Source: Methanosarcina sp. 2.H.T.1A.6
GTDB lineage: Archaea > Halobacteriota > Methanosarcinia > Methanosarcinales > Methanosarcinaceae
Length of the DNA: 53,694 nucleotides
Assembly (NCBI RefSeq): GCF_000979455.1
Contig: NZ_JJOY01000013.1
Location: 1 to 53,694, forward strand
Direction: 5' to 3'
Shown: piece by piece, positions 1-10,784 of the stretch
Layout of the letters: every line of letters starts with the position of its first letter
How positions within the stretch are numbered: position 1 is the stretch's first letter
The notes under the pieces: generated by a model
Database searches by the model: none
Told to the model about the DNA's origin: nothing
Seen by the model: the letters and a program-made list of their open reading frames with translations, nothing else
Made by a program: the position numbers and the translations under genes

Positions 1-1350
<1,350 letters not shown>

Positions 1351-1374
1351 TATATGTTGCCTCCTAATTCAAAT

Positions 1375-1887
1375 TTATAAAAGGTCAATTACCTCGTCCA
1401 GTGCGGCAATGTGGTCTTCCCTGCTAAGGTTCCCAAAGGACATTGTTGCGTTCTGGATGTAGTTTTTGTCGATTGAAATTGATTTTACGTTGGTAAAATT
1501 CTTGGTTGCAGTCAGTACCTGGTTGATGTAGTACTTGTAGTGGCCCAGAGTAATGATTGTGTCATAGCTCCCTTTGCCGTCAAGTCCGGGCCAGTTGGGG
1601 TCCGTTAAGTAGAAACCAAGCTGGTGCACGTTGATGTACTTGGCATCCACGTCCTTGCCCACAAATCCAAGCATTGAGCTGCCGGTTGCGGCTATGGGCA
1701 GGTTGGCTGCCTTTGCGATCTTAACTGCGCGGTCCAGGACTTCGGGGGTGAGGCCTGCGGTCCCGATTACGAATAGTGGCCTCTTTGCCTTTGAAATCAA
1801 CTTGGCTGCAATTTCAGTGGTGATAGCTTTTGAGGTCTTTACACCGTAGGTGGTAAACAGCTTTGTGTTCTTTGTAGTGTCTACCAT
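1375..1887 (-). CDS. cdhB: ACDS complex epsilon subunit
   Basis: Small (170 aa) subunit that binds the CO dehydrogenase alpha subunit in the alpha2-epsilon2 component. I place the start at ATG 1887 (MVDTTKNTK) and not at the TTG 18 nt upstream, because that upstream stretch holds the GGAGG ribosome binding site. The protein has a Rossmann-like nucleotide-binding look ([18 protein letters not shown], then [12 protein letters not shown]), as known for CdhB. It begins 2 nt after the cdhA stop and ends about 24 nt before cdhC, so the three genes are translationally close and surely one operon. Confidence 0.95.
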   Translation of the reverse strand: MVDTTKNTKLFTTYGVKTSKAITTEIAAKLISKAKRPLFVIGTAGLTPEVLDRAVKIAKAANLPIAATGSSMLGFVGKDVDAKYINVHQLGFYLTDPNWPGLDGKGSYDTIITLGHYKYYINQVLTATKNFTNVKSISIDKNYIQNATMSFGNLSREDHIAALDEVIDLL

Positions 1888-1889
1888 TT

Positions 1890-4304
1890 TCAGGCCTCCT
1901 TGCAAAGTCTCTTGAGGTTAGTTGGCTGTGCGGAGACATCGAACTTGATTGCCGGGCCGGAAATGATTTTCTTCTTCTTCCAGTCGATCTCCCATCCGTG
2001 CTCGGCTTCGAGCTTCTTGAGGAGCTCTTCACGCTTGGAGAGCGGGAGGTCGGCTTCGTGCCTGACATACTTCCACCAGTCTTCGGGCATGATACCGAGG
2101 TACTTCTCGCTGAGTTCCATCCAGTGGGTCAGCTTTATAGATCTGCCCATGTTGTTGTCGGACGGGCGGATGCAGTTCTTTGCCAGTATTACGCAGGTTT
2201 CCTGCCAGGTCTCTGCGGTGGTTATAAGGAATTCGGGTGCTGGCGGGATTGCCATTTCCTGTCCGTTCCTGCCGTCGTAGACTTTCCACCTGGACTCATC
2301 GTAGTTCTTGGCAATCAGGGCTCTCCTGTACTTGGAGCTGTGCGGGCCGAGCACTGCCGGGATACCGTACATGTTGCACCCGGTACCGATAGCGGCTGCT
2401 TTCTGGGAGTATGCACCCCATGCAAGCCCGACTGCACCTACACGGGTCAGGGAGTAGTCAGCAATTTCTGCCAGGTTGCCTGAAAGGTTCCTGCCTGCGA
2501 ATATTGCAGCGACCTTGTGGACTGTACCTGAGATGTGAGAGTTCGAAACACAGGATCCGGTGTTAAGGATGTTTCCTTTTTCGAACCTGCCGGGGTACCT
2601 CTCATAGAGAGTCTTTCCGTCCTCATCCTTGTACATACCAATATCCATTGCTGAACATCCGGACACTACAAGGAGGTAGTTCCTCTTGAGGAATTCTTCT
2701 GCGATGTTGTAGACGTCTTTGGAACCTGCCGGATAGTTGGCACAGCCGATGATTGCGATGACACCAGGGGTGGTACCCATAACCAGGTTCAAACCTTCTG
2801 CCCTGATTTCTGCGTCACTTACCTGACCTCTTCCGGCTCTTACCAGACCTTTCTCTTCGGAGATGGCCTTCATGGCGGCTTTCTCGATCACGTTAAGGAT
2901 CGGGATGTCCTTATTGCAGACCTGTTCACACCTGCGGCATCCGACACAAATGTCGTGTAGGGCTTCAAGTGCATTGATGTCTCCTTCCTTGGCTGCTGCC
3001 ATTGCTTCCGGAATGTCCAGTTCCTCAGGACATGCGATCTTACATTCGCCACATTCCACGCACTTGCCGACAAGTGCTTTCATTTCTTCGTCGGAGGGGA
3101 TAGCGGTTAAGCCTTCGGCATCGCGGATCGGGGCCATTTCCATGGCAATCCTGGGTACAAGCTCTCCGAGCTTCTCATAGTCCAGCATCACACAACCCGG
3201 GATCGCTCCTGACTTGATGTCCTCAATGATCGCATCAACATCATCATTAGTCCTGTCAGGCAGGCCGTACATGATCTTGTCGTTGGATGCAATGACTGGG
3301 ATCTTGAGTTTCTGGCCTTCCTGGACGAGGTCAGCTCTTACACACTGTTCGTCAAGGACGATTACATCAGGAATTCCGGAACGGACGATCTTGAGTTCCT
3401 TTGCGAGGGATCCGACAATCTTTGCATAGGGGGCCTGGCGGTCTTCTCTCTTGTACCTGGTCATATCGAATGCGGTACAGCAGAGACCTCCGATTTCCAT
3501 CTTGTCGGTCAGGTCGTTGTCTTCCATGTAGTCCATGATGTAGGTAACCCCGGCAACGTTGTGCCCGATTGCAATGATAACGGGCTTCTTGGGGTCAATT
3601 GTTCCCATACCTACCTGCACGAGGGGGACATCAGGGTCGGACTTCGGGAAACCAAGGGCTGTGACCTGGGCAATATCGGAAACTTCCATACCCACGTGGT
3701 CCAAAACACCTGCAAGCATTGACTTGTTATCGTAATCGATTGCTGCTCCTTCCTGGCCTGCGTGGATGGTTGCAAGCATCTGGCCAAGTTCCTCTTCAAC
3801 ATATTCCATTATGGGTTTGAGGTCTCCAAGGGTCTTGGGCTGCCTTCCTGTAACAAGCTGGATGTTGGGGGCAATGACGTTTGATGCACCCATGTTGATG
3901 GGCATTTCTTCCCCAAAGAGCTCGATGATGTGGTTGAGTAGGTGACGGCCGTGGGCGCTGTGACAGGCACACCCGGTGATGCAGCGGAGGAAGAATTCCC
4001 TTGCAGCCTGTCCTTTCATGTCGATACCACAGGCACCTCTCTTGTTCCCTTCCAGGTTGCACGGTCCGAAGGTACAGTAGCAGCACTGGTCACACATAGG
4101 TGTGTACACTGGTTCGTAACGGTCGAATAGCGTAAAACTCCAGTCCCTTAAAGTTGCGATCCCAGGAAACGGAGTCGGACCCATCGGACCGAGTTCTTTT
4201 GCTTCTTCAGCAGCCTCCTTTGCTGCCCCTACAATGTTGTTAATAGTGATCTGAACGGATTCCAGATCTTCTATAGAAAAACTCCCGGTAGTTAGTTTGC
4301 TCAT
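1890..4304 (-). CDS. cdhA: ACDS complex alpha subunit, Ni-Fe CO dehydrogenase
   Basis: 804-aa CO dehydrogenase subunit that oxidises CO, or reduces CO2, at a Ni-Fe-S C-cluster and passes electrons through iron-sulfur clusters. The N-terminal cysteine cluster at residues 71-82 ([12 protein letters not shown]), the [11 protein letters not shown] segment, and two ferredoxin-type motifs, [12 protein letters not shown] and [12 protein letters not shown], are all present; the ferredoxin insert is the archaeal form of the enzyme. Length matches the family. Start ATG 4304 has AGGAGG about 9 nt upstream. First gene of the operon, preceded by a long leader and a TATA promoter. In Methanosarcina this operon is known to be regulated by growth substrate. 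Confidence 0.97.
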   Translation of the reverse strand: MSKLTTGSFSIEDLESVQITINNIVGAAKEAAEEAKELGPMGPTPFPGIATLRDWSFTLFDRYEPVYTPMCDQCCYCTFGPCNLEGNKRGACGIDMKGQAAREFFLRCITGCACHSAHGRHLLNHIIELFGEEMPINMGASNVIAPNIQLVTGRQPKTLGDLKPIMEYVEEELGQMLATIHAGQEGAAIDYDNKSMLAGVLDHVGMEVSDIAQVTALGFPKSDPDVPLVQVGMGTIDPKKPVIIAIGHNVAGVTYIMDYMEDNDLTDKMEIGGLCCTAFDMTRYKREDRQAPYAKIVGSLAKELKIVRSGIPDVIVLDEQCVRADLVQEGQKLKIPVIASNDKIMYGLPDRTNDDVDAIIEDIKSGAIPGCVMLDYEKLGELVPRIAMEMAPIRDAEGLTAIPSDEEMKALVGKCVECGECKIACPEELDIPEAMAAAKEGDINALEALHDICVGCRRCEQVCNKDIPILNVIEKAAMKAISEEKGLVRAGRGQVSDAEIRAEGLNLVMGTTPGVIAIIGCANYPAGSKDVYNIAEEFLKRNYLLVVSGCSAMDIGMYKDEDGKTLYERYPGRFEKGNILNTGSCVSNSHISGTVHKVAAIFAGRNLSGNLAEIADYSLTRVGAVGLAWGAYSQKAAAIGTGCNMYGIPAVLGPHSSKYRRALIAKNYDESRWKVYDGRNGQEMAIPPAPEFLITTAETWQETCVILAKNCIRPSDNNMGRSIKLTHWMELSEKYLGIMPEDWWKYVRHEADLPLSKREELLKKLEAEHGWEIDWKKKKIISGPAIKFDVSAQPTNLKRLCKEA

Positions 4305-4675
4305 CTGAGCTTTACCTCCTAAATTTGTTTAAAGTCGACTTCGCCAAGACGATTGTAATTCTTATTTACGGCACATTCTTAATGATTATACATTATATAT
4401 CTTGCCGTATGCTTTAAAGTTACAACCATTTAAATGACGTTCTCTGGTAAAACGTTCTTAGCTCTATATTCGAACATTTATTGCTTTACCAACGTTTTTT
4501 CAAATAAAAACGTTTTTATAGGGAATATTTTCTTGCAAAAGTCGTTTTTAGGGCTTAATATCTCTTCAAAATCCCTTTTTACACCCTATGTCTCAAAAAA
4601 ACCGTTTTTACCAACGATTGAGACCTAAATCTTGAGCAGAGGTCGCTACCGATGGATAATAAACACTAATTAAAA
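4305..4675 (-). promoter_or_regulatory. Long 5' leader of the cdh operon with repeated AAAACG motifs
   Basis: Non-coding stretch between the predicted transcription start near 4675 and the cdhA start. A leader of about 370 nt is described for methanosarcinal cdh operons (from memory of published work), and the distance from the TATA box here agrees. Reading the minus strand, the leader holds several copies of TAAAAACG or AAAACG and related CGTTGGTAAA blocks, clustered at 4435-4620. The repeats could be protein- or RNA-binding sites, or could pair with one another (AAAACG with CGTTTT, both present at 4492-4517). Function is inferred. Confidence 0.6.
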
Positions 4676-4692
4676 GTCTAAATGTACCAAAT

Positions 4693-4700
4693 CTATATAA
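4693..4700 (-). promoter_or_regulatory. TATA box for cdhA
   Basis: Minus-strand TTATATAG preceded by an A-rich BRE-like stretch. It lies about 25 nt upstream of the start point that a 370-nt leader would require. Confidence 0.6.
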
Positions 4701-4718
4701 CATTTTCTAATTTGTAAT

Positions 4719-4737
4719 ACCCTATTTCGAGTAGGGT
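4719..4737. promoter_or_regulatory. Dyad upstream of the cdh TATA box, possible operator
   Basis: ACCCTA at 4719-4724 and TAGGGT at 4732-4737 form a perfect 6-bp inverted repeat with a 7-nt centre. It sits about 20-45 bp upstream of the cdh TATA box, where an archaeal activator would bind. No regulator is known to me for this exact site. Confidence 0.35.
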
Positions 4738-5250
4738 AAAATGGAATGTGGGGACACGTACTCAATAAAAAAAAGCAAGAAGTCTATATATGCAATGAAA
4801 CTATTCAATGTCTATTGATACTGGTTTTTTGATTGGGTATTCTTGCGTCTTAATAATTATTTCTATCGATTTTAATATTTGTTATTATTTATTTCTTTTT
4901 TTCATACTAGCAACAAATAATTCTAAAGATTCTTCTTACTTGAATATCAAGTTTAGCAAAAATAAAATTCAAATTATTCTATGCCATCTTTTAATATAAT
5001 ATTCCTAATAATAATTATACATATTATACTTTTTTTTCTTATGAAAATATCAATACTTATTTATATCGGTACGTTCTCTAAATCAATTTACACAGTAAAC
5101 GCTGTAAACCGTTTTCAGGATTTTTTTCAGGAAATGAATAACTATGATTCGCACATTTAAATATTAATCAGTAAATTCTTTGATTTAAATACTACTCATT
5201 CTTATTTAAAAATAGTTTTGGACTTGTTTCTGGAAGCCTGATACTATTAA

Positions 5251-5353
5251 TATCATGGAATCATACCATTATATTATTACGCTAAAAAAGTTAGAGATTC
5301 AAGAAATATCATAGAATTATACCATTACATTAAAAGAGTTAGAGATTCAAGAT
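5251..5353. repeat. Two imperfect direct repeats of about 50 bp
   Basis: Copy one starts TATCATGGAATCATACCATTA at 5251, copy two starts TATCATAGAATTATACCATTA at 5307. Both end in GTTAGAGATTCAAGA. The rest of the 4740-5814 spacer is AT-rich and shows no gene I can support. Confidence 0.7.
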
Positions 5354-5814
5354 TGCTTATTTCCAAAGTGGGGGTCAAAACCAATCAATTTGATTTCAGT
5401 CGAATACCCGGTTGCTTGCAGTGGGGTGCGCCAGCGCAACTTTGATTTACTGAAATTTGCAGTTAATCATTTGCTTATCGGGGTTTTCAATATTTGAGAT
5501 TTAAAGTACAGGATTCCAAATGTAAGAACTTCGAAATTTATAACATGAATTTTTGGGGCCGGGTTAAAGTATGAGATTCTCTTACGTCAGCTTTTTCAGG
5601 CTATGAACCTTGCTATGGATCAATTTACATACCTGTTATTTGTTCCTTAGCTTATGTTTGGATAATATTCTTGTGTTTGGACAACATCTTGTATCTAAAT
5701 AATATTTCCTGATTCATTTTGAGACATTCTAAGTTGCCTTTTATGACTTGCCTTATTATTCAGGTGATTTTATTCAATAATTTTATACTGGATTAAATAG
5801 AGAGTAACTGGAAC

Positions 5815-6483
5815 ATGTTTAACCGTGATACACCATATGAGTCTCGAGGCGGAACAACCGACAGAATCAAAAGTTCTGTTTCTACAAGCCCATCAATGGC
5901 AATTATTTCCCTGTGTGTAATTTCTTTCTTTCTGGAAATGGTTCCGGGCATGGGGTCTCTCTATATCAGTGCTTTTCAGTTTGACCCCGGTTCTATACTG
6001 ACAAGGCCATGGACGCTTGTCACATACATTTTCCTTCACAACGGATTATGGCATCTTTTTTTTAATATGCTTGTCCTGTACTTCTTCGGGACTGCACTTG
6101 AGAGAAGGGTAGGGAATAAACAACTCCTGGGAATCTTTTTCACTGCAGGAATTCTATCTGCAATAGGGTACACTTTCTTAAGCCGGCCTGTTTTCAACAT
6201 TTACCCGGGTCCTATGATTGGGGCTAGCGGAGCTATTTATGGGGTTTTTGCAGCCCTTACAGTACTTGAGCCGAATATAAGGGTGTATGTTTATTTTATC
6301 CCTATGCGTTTAAAGCATGCCTTATTGCTGTTTGCTGCTTTTGATTTTTTAATGGTCAATTCGTCGGACATGATAGCCCACACAGCTCACCTGAGCGGAC
6401 TCTTCGTAGGGCTCTACATGGGTTTTCGTATGAAGAAAATCCATGAAAAATATATGAAATCGAGGTATTCCGGCAGGTGGTGA
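5815..6483 (+). CDS. Rhomboid-family intramembrane serine protease
   Basis: 222-aa polytopic membrane protein. The catalytic serine is in GASGAIYG (Ser138) and the catalytic histidine in HTAHLSG (His192); the HLFFNM motif (His80, Asn84) supplies the conserved oxyanion-side residues. About six hydrophobic segments run from residue 28 to 205. Rhomboids cut substrates within the membrane; the substrate here is unknown. A TATA-like ATTTTATACTGG lies 30-40 nt upstream. The stop overlaps the next gene by 7 nt, suggesting coupled translation. Confidence 0.9.
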   Translation: MFNRDTPYESRGGTTDRIKSSVSTSPSMAIISLCVISFFLEMVPGMGSLYISAFQFDPGSILTRPWTLVTYIFLHNGLWHLFFNMLVLYFFGTALERRVGNKQLLGIFFTAGILSAIGYTFLSRPVFNIYPGPMIGASGAIYGVFAALTVLEPNIRVYVYFIPMRLKHALLLFAAFDFLMVNSSDMIAHTAHLSGLFVGLYMGFRMKKIHEKYMKSRYSGRW

Positions 6484-6908
6484 GTCTGGAAGGAGAGATT
6501 TTTTCTCAGGACAGGTATTATCATCCGAGGCCGGATCATGGGGAAAAAGTTCCAATTCATATTTTAAATTTCAGGCGGGTCTTTGCAGCCTGGTCTCCGA
6601 AGCTGAAAAACACTCTCTACTTTGAAAAATCACCTGAAGAGCCTGAAGAAGAAGGTCTAAAAAGAGTAAGAGAAATTGTCCTTCTGCAGGTCTATGACTG
6701 GTTCGCGGGGAGAGAAGGGTTAATAGAGCTTACGGAGCCGGAGTTCGAGCAGTTTATGAAGGTCTATGAAGTTTTCCTCCAGCAGTCAGGAGAAATCCGG
6801 TATAGCAGGCAGAAGAAGGGACGAAAAACTGAAAATCTCTTTGAACTTATGGAGTCCCCTTGCCTCATTCGGGAAGTTAAAAAAGGCCCCTTTTCCGATA
6901 AATTATAA
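6477..6908 (+). CDS. Conserved-looking protein of unknown function coupled to rhomboid
   Basis: 143 aa, starting at GTG 6477 inside the last codons of the rhomboid gene. I do not recognise a family. The protein is soluble, with mixed charged helices, a short Arg/Lys-rich stretch (RYSRQKKGRK) near residue 115, and an aromatic-rich N-terminal half (HILNFRRVFAAW). The 7-nt overlap suggests co-translation and perhaps a shared job with the protease. No membrane segment or signal peptide is seen. Confidence 0.7.
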   Translation: MVSLEGEIFSQDRYYHPRPDHGEKVPIHILNFRRVFAAWSPKLKNTLYFEKSPEEPEEEGLKRVREIVLLQVYDWFAGREGLIELTEPEFEQFMKVYEVFLQQSGEIRYSRQKKGRKTENLFELMESPCLIREVKKGPFSDKL

Positions 6909-7346
6909 TTATATAAAATATATATCGTGTTCTATAGTTAAAATCATTTAATTTTGAGAGGTTTTATTATATCTCAGGCCTTCCCTTTTTTAGGGCAGAT
7001 CAGGTTTTCAGTCCAATCTCTCTGATCAGACAAAATTAGGACCTTTAATTGTCAAAGTATGCAAATGTTTTACTACAGAAAAGCAAATATTTAGATATAA
7101 CAGATTACTACCCGAACTGCCGGGTATCAAGCTTTAAACCTGAAAAACCGTAGCTGTAAACTCATGGCTATGAACACTAAAATTGCGGTCTTCCAAAGGT
7201 TAAAGCAAACTTTCAGTACCGATAGACATGAGGGGGCTGCTGGAAACTCTGCTGCCCTCACAGACCAATTCTCCCCGATGCGGGGACATTAAATGTAAAA
7301 AGATGCAGGTCGAGTAAAACTGTAAGGATCACAGAGGACATTAATA
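6909..7346. other. Spacer without a supported gene
   Basis: AT-rich at the left end. I see no gene or strong structure. A GAGG at about 7333 serves as the ribosome binding site of the next gene. Confidence 0.5.
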
Positions 7347-7931
7347 ATGAAGCCTGTAAAAAGTGGACTTGACTCCATTTCTAGATACCTCCGCACTAAG
7401 AAAGAAGTCGGCCGGAGGAAGATAGGACTTCTGGTGGATGGGCCGAATATCCTCAGAAAAGAGTTTGATGTAAATCTTGAGGAAATAAGGGACGTTCTGA
7501 AGGACTATGGGAATATCAAGATTGGACGTGTTTTCCTGAACCAGTACGCCTCTGACAAGCTTGTAGAGGCTATTGAAAACCATGGCCTTGAGCCCATCAT
7601 CTGTTCCAGTGATGTGGATGTTCGCCTCGCGGTGGAGGGTATGGAACTGGTCTACAACCCCAATATAGATACCCTTGCAATCGTGACCCGTGATGCGGAT
7701 TTCAAACCGCTCCTGAACAAAGCAAACGAGCACGGGAAAGAGACCATTATCTTCGGGGTTGAGCCCGGATTTTCCACAGCGCTCAAGAACTCTGCAGATT
7801 ATGTCATTCTCATGGGCAAAAATCGCATGAGTGGTTATGATGATGATGAAGTCAAAGAGGGAAAACTTGAAGCCTCGGAGTTCGATGAATATAATGAAGA
7901 TGAGTATGAAGAATCTGTGGAAAAGACCTGA
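7347..7931 (+). CDS. NYN-domain (LabA/PIN-like) protein, TIGR00288-type
   Basis: 194 aa. The NYN domain (residues 25-155) shows the acidic residues expected of a PIN-like metal-dependent nuclease: Asp31 and Asn34 in LVDGPNI, Asp89/Asp91 in SSDVDVRLA, and TRDADF at 114-119. The C-terminal 40 residues are highly acidic and probably disordered. This family is widespread in archaea and is presumed to act on RNA, but substrates are not established. It is a single gene facing the convergent marker-12 gene. Confidence 0.88.
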   Translation: MKPVKSGLDSISRYLRTKKEVGRRKIGLLVDGPNILRKEFDVNLEEIRDVLKDYGNIKIGRVFLNQYASDKLVEAIENHGLEPIICSSDVDVRLAVEGMELVYNPNIDTLAIVTRDADFKPLLNKANEHGKETIIFGVEPGFSTALKNSADYVILMGKNRMSGYDDDEVKEGKLEASEFDEYNEDEYEESVEKT

Positions 7932-7963
7932 TTCCTCTCTTTAAGGATAGCCTCTCTTCACTC

Positions 7964-8941
7964 TTAAGGATAATCGACATCTACCCCGAGGATCTGTTTT
8001 TTTCCGGCAGAAACGTCCCTTGCTATCTCGGCACAGCCGATTGCAGCGTGCCACTTCCCGAGGCTCCGGCACTCCTGGTCCAGGTGTGTGCAGATCTTTT
8101 TCTGTACGTACTCTACTTCCCCGACCGAGCCTGCCAGAAAGACTGCTCCGGTAACCCCATAGTCTTTCATGAGAAGCTGCATCGAAGCGATTTCCATGGC
8201 TGCAAAAAGGGCTATCGTATCAAGGGCAAGCAGTGCAGGTTTTTCTCCTTTTTCGGCTGCATTGAGCAGTTCTTCCCTGTCTTTATATGGAGTCATCTTC
8301 AGGGTCCCTGCTTCTATAAAAGCCTGGTTTGCTGTCTGGCGCCCGTCATCAACGTTCCTGATTGCCTGCAGGTCCAGAGGTCCGTGGTGAACTCCCGGAG
8401 CAAAGATACAGGCGTCAATTGCACCAATTACTTTTTCTGAAGCAACTGCAAGGGTCACAGTGTTAGAACTTATATCGGAAACTACAAAGTCTTCGTAGCC
8501 AAGACACCGGATATGATATGCAATCCCAAGTTTTTCCGGGCTTGTGAGATGGGAAAAGACCTTCATTCTCGGATCTACTTTACTTCCCACGTGAAGGCCA
8601 GGAATTGCTATTGCCGGAATTCCGGAGTTTCTGAAGGCATCAAATACTCGTGTGCCTCCTCCTGTCTTTTTTCCTGCACCTTCGGTACTCTGAAGTCCTC
8701 TTCCTTCAAGTTTCCTTACGTCCTTGATTGTAGAAAAACCGTCTCCCATAGAGTATGTCAGAGCGATCAGGTCGATGTCGCCAATCTTGATTCCAAACTC
8801 TTTTTCAATGGATGCCAGAATTTCGTTTTCTGACATTGCAGCCGCTTCAGCCCTTCCGAGTTCAAAGGTCAGAACCTTTTCATCCTCAATAAGTGCAAAA
8901 CGCATTGCTGTTGTTCCGTGGTCAACCCCTATGAATGCCAA
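7964..8941 (-). CDS. Methanogenesis marker protein 12 (ASKHA-fold)
   Basis: 325 aa. The N-terminus FIGVDHGTTAMRFALI is a phosphate-binding loop of the acetate kinase/Hsp70/actin superfamily, and a second glycine motif (GAVFLAGSVGEVEYV) lies near residue 265. This matches the protein family found across methanogens as marker 12; its biochemical role is not established to my knowledge. It starts at ATG 8941 and is followed upstream, 23 nt away on the same strand, by the DUF2103 gene, so the two are probably cotranscribed. Confidence 0.88.
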   Translation of the reverse strand: MAFIGVDHGTTAMRFALIEDEKVLTFELGRAEAAAMSENEILASIEKEFGIKIGDIDLIALTYSMGDGFSTIKDVRKLEGRGLQSTEGAGKKTGGGTRVFDAFRNSGIPAIAIPGLHVGSKVDPRMKVFSHLTSPEKLGIAYHIRCLGYEDFVVSDISSNTVTLAVASEKVIGAIDACIFAPGVHHGPLDLQAIRNVDDGRQTANQAFIEAGTLKMTPYKDREELLNAAEKGEKPALLALDTIALFAAMEIASMQLLMKDYGVTGAVFLAGSVGEVEYVQKKICTHLDQECRSLGKWHAAIGCAEIARDVSAGKKQILGVDVDYP

Positions 8942-8964
8942 GCAGTAACCTCTCCCTCAACGCC

Positions 8965-9357
8965 TCAGAGGGCATTTTTTAAGATCTCATTTAATTCGTT
9001 CATGATTCTGTCCCCTTCATCAGCGGTACCAACTGTTGTCACCAGCCTGACTTCCTGGAAACTTCTCCCTTCAGATAGCAATAGCCTCAGGTTCCCTCTG
9101 GCGTCAGTACGCAGGACTTTTCCAGCCAGTTTTCCTCCTGCAACACCTTTTACGGAAATTACGGACGGAATTACTTTTTTTATTTCTGGGTGCTGGCTTA
9201 CAAGCTTTATGAGTTTTTTTCCAGCTCTCCCTCCAATAATTGTAGTATGAGATCCGCCAAGTTTATTCTTTGAAAGGTTTTGAGTTTTTTCCTGTAAGCT
9301 ATTTTTATTCTCTGTCATTTTTGTCAAACCGGCTGACTTTACTTTTTTGTCGGTCAA
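8965..9357 (-). CDS. DUF2103 family protein (predicted metal-binding)
   Basis: 130 aa if started at TTG 9357; an ATG at 9318 would give 117 aa, and I cannot settle the choice. The core GGSHTTIIGGRAGKKLIKL and IPSVISVKGVAGGKL segments match the archaeal DUF2103 family. Function unknown. Lies just upstream of the marker-12 gene on the same strand. Confidence 0.75.
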   Translation of the reverse strand: MTDKKVKSAGLTKMTENKNSLQEKTQNLSKNKLGGSHTTIIGGRAGKKLIKLVSQHPEIKKVIPSVISVKGVAGGKLAGKVLRTDARGNLRLLLSEGRSFQEVRLVTTVGTADEGDRIMNELNEILKNAL

Positions 9358-9925
9358 ATCCCTGTTTACTGTTATATGGATTGCCTTTTCTTTATTCTCA
9401 AAAAAGTCTTTTTCTGTTTGCTCTTTTTATATTTATAATGGTATCCTGCATTCGGCAGGTTTTTTGTATTCTTTAACTATTTTTTCCGATGCCGTTTTTG
9501 CCATGTTTTTGAACTAATCTCCAATATCTGTTATTCCATACATGAGCTCTTACTTATCTCTGAACCGAGATCTCGAATATATGTAAACATTATCAAAGGT
9601 TTTAAAGTAGATCTAGTTTCAAAAACAGTATCAGGAAAAATGTTTAATTTTTTATGCCGACCTGCCGAGTATTGGATATATATCTATTGAATGTATGTCT
9701 ATTTACACCGTAGAGGCTCAGAAAATCTCTGATAAATACTTCCGGCTACAAGTCTCTCCTGGCTACAAAATCTTCTATATAAATCAATTGCCATTCAGGC
9801 AAGAGTCTGTAAAAATAGAACTTCCAGATTGCTCAGGCACATCAATATAATGTGCCGGGCTCTGGATTATTTCCTGGTTTTTTCTTTAAATTTGTCTTCC
9901 CGGAAAATCCGGTGCACGATCAAAA
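9358..9925. other. Spacer without a supported gene
   Basis: 568 nt, T-rich on the plus strand. It should hold the promoter for the minus-strand DUF2103 gene. I see no RNA gene or clear repeat. Confidence 0.4.
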
Positions 9926-10375
9926 TCAGATCTTTTCAAGTTCCTTCTTGCCGATTAGTTTTATATTGTTCTCTTCCAGCGTTTTTATCGCCTTTTCAAT
10001 CTCGTTTACCCGGACTATAAGAAGGGCTTTCTGTTCCCTGGTGACAAAAGCATAGGCATAGTCAAGGTTGATATTAGCTTCTCCGAAAACTTCCGCAATC
10101 CGGGACATGCTGCCGGGGACATCTTCCATTTCGATTCCAAGAACGCTGGTTTCTGAAACTGTGAACCCGGCATCATGGAGTATACTGTGAGCATAGTCTG
10201 ACCTGTCCACAACCATGCGAATGATCCCGAAGTCTCCGGACTCGGCAATTGTAAACGCCCTTATATTTATGCCGGCGCTTTTCAATTTATTTGCCACACT
10301 TGCAAGTCTGCCAGGTTTGTTCTCCGCAAAAAGGGAAATTTGTTTTATAATTTTGTCTTCCATTCCAGCACCCAT
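9926..10375 (-). CDS. Double ACT-domain protein
   Basis: 149 aa with two tandem ACT domains, residues about 8-75 (SLFAENKPGRLASVANKL) and 80-145 (GIEMEDVPGSMSRIAEVF), each with the Gly-Arg or Gly-Ser turn of amino-acid-binding ACT folds. An ATG four codons in (10363) is an alternative start. Such stand-alone ACT proteins commonly follow phenylacetate-CoA ligase genes in archaea, as here, and are thought to sense aromatic or branched amino acids; that link is inference. Confidence 0.85.
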   Translation of the reverse strand: MGAGMEDKIIKQISLFAENKPGRLASVANKLKSAGINIRAFTIAESGDFGIIRMVVDRSDYAHSILHDAGFTVSETSVLGIEMEDVPGSMSRIAEVFGEANINLDYAYAFVTREQKALLIVRVNEIEKAIKTLEENNIKLIGKKELEKI

Positions 10376-10453
10376 ACCTTTTATCCCGTATTCTGTTACA
10401 TCTTTTATTCTTTTTTCTATCGAATTAATTAAGATTCTTTAATTTTTTTCTCC

Positions 10454-10540
10454 GTTCCTTCTTTTTCAGTTCCTTCTTTTTCAGTTCCTTCTTTTTCAGT
10501 TCCTTCTTTTTCAGTTCCTTCTTTTTCAGTTCCTTCTTTT
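10454..10540. repeat. 15-bp tandem repeat, about 5.8 copies
   Basis: Plus-strand unit GTTCCTTCTTTTTCA, essentially perfect. It lies between paaK and the ACT gene, in their probable shared transcript. Confidence 0.9.
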
Positions 10541-10684
10541 AAACTCTTACTTCTTTTCTCAATATTTTCCTCAGAATATAATATAAGTCTCTGTGTATAT
10601 TTTAAGTTTACATATGTATTGTTTTAACAGTATAAAGACCCGTTCCGGATTTCAAAGAGGGGCTTAAAAAAGGAACCGAAATTG

Positions 10685-10732
10685 GGAATCCCCGGAGGGA
10701 AGCATTACTCTATAGTTTTTCCCGGGCATTCC
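10685..10732. terminator. Hairpin after paaK
   Basis: GGAAT-C-CCCGG-AG-GGAA pairs with the later TTCCCGGGCATTCC, giving a strong stem with one mismatch and a small bulge. On the plus strand it runs into TTTTTT; on the minus strand, the direction of paaK, a T-tract follows about 20 nt later. Likely a transcript-end structure. Confidence 0.5.
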
Positions 10733-10784
10733 TTTTTTCTGGAATTTTAAATTTCTTGACCTTTTAATTTTCAGATTTCAAACT

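Noticed and set aside
4808-4999. 63-codon plus-strand frame
   Set aside because: Ile/Phe-rich text from AT-rich DNA, no ribosome binding site, no family; likely chance.
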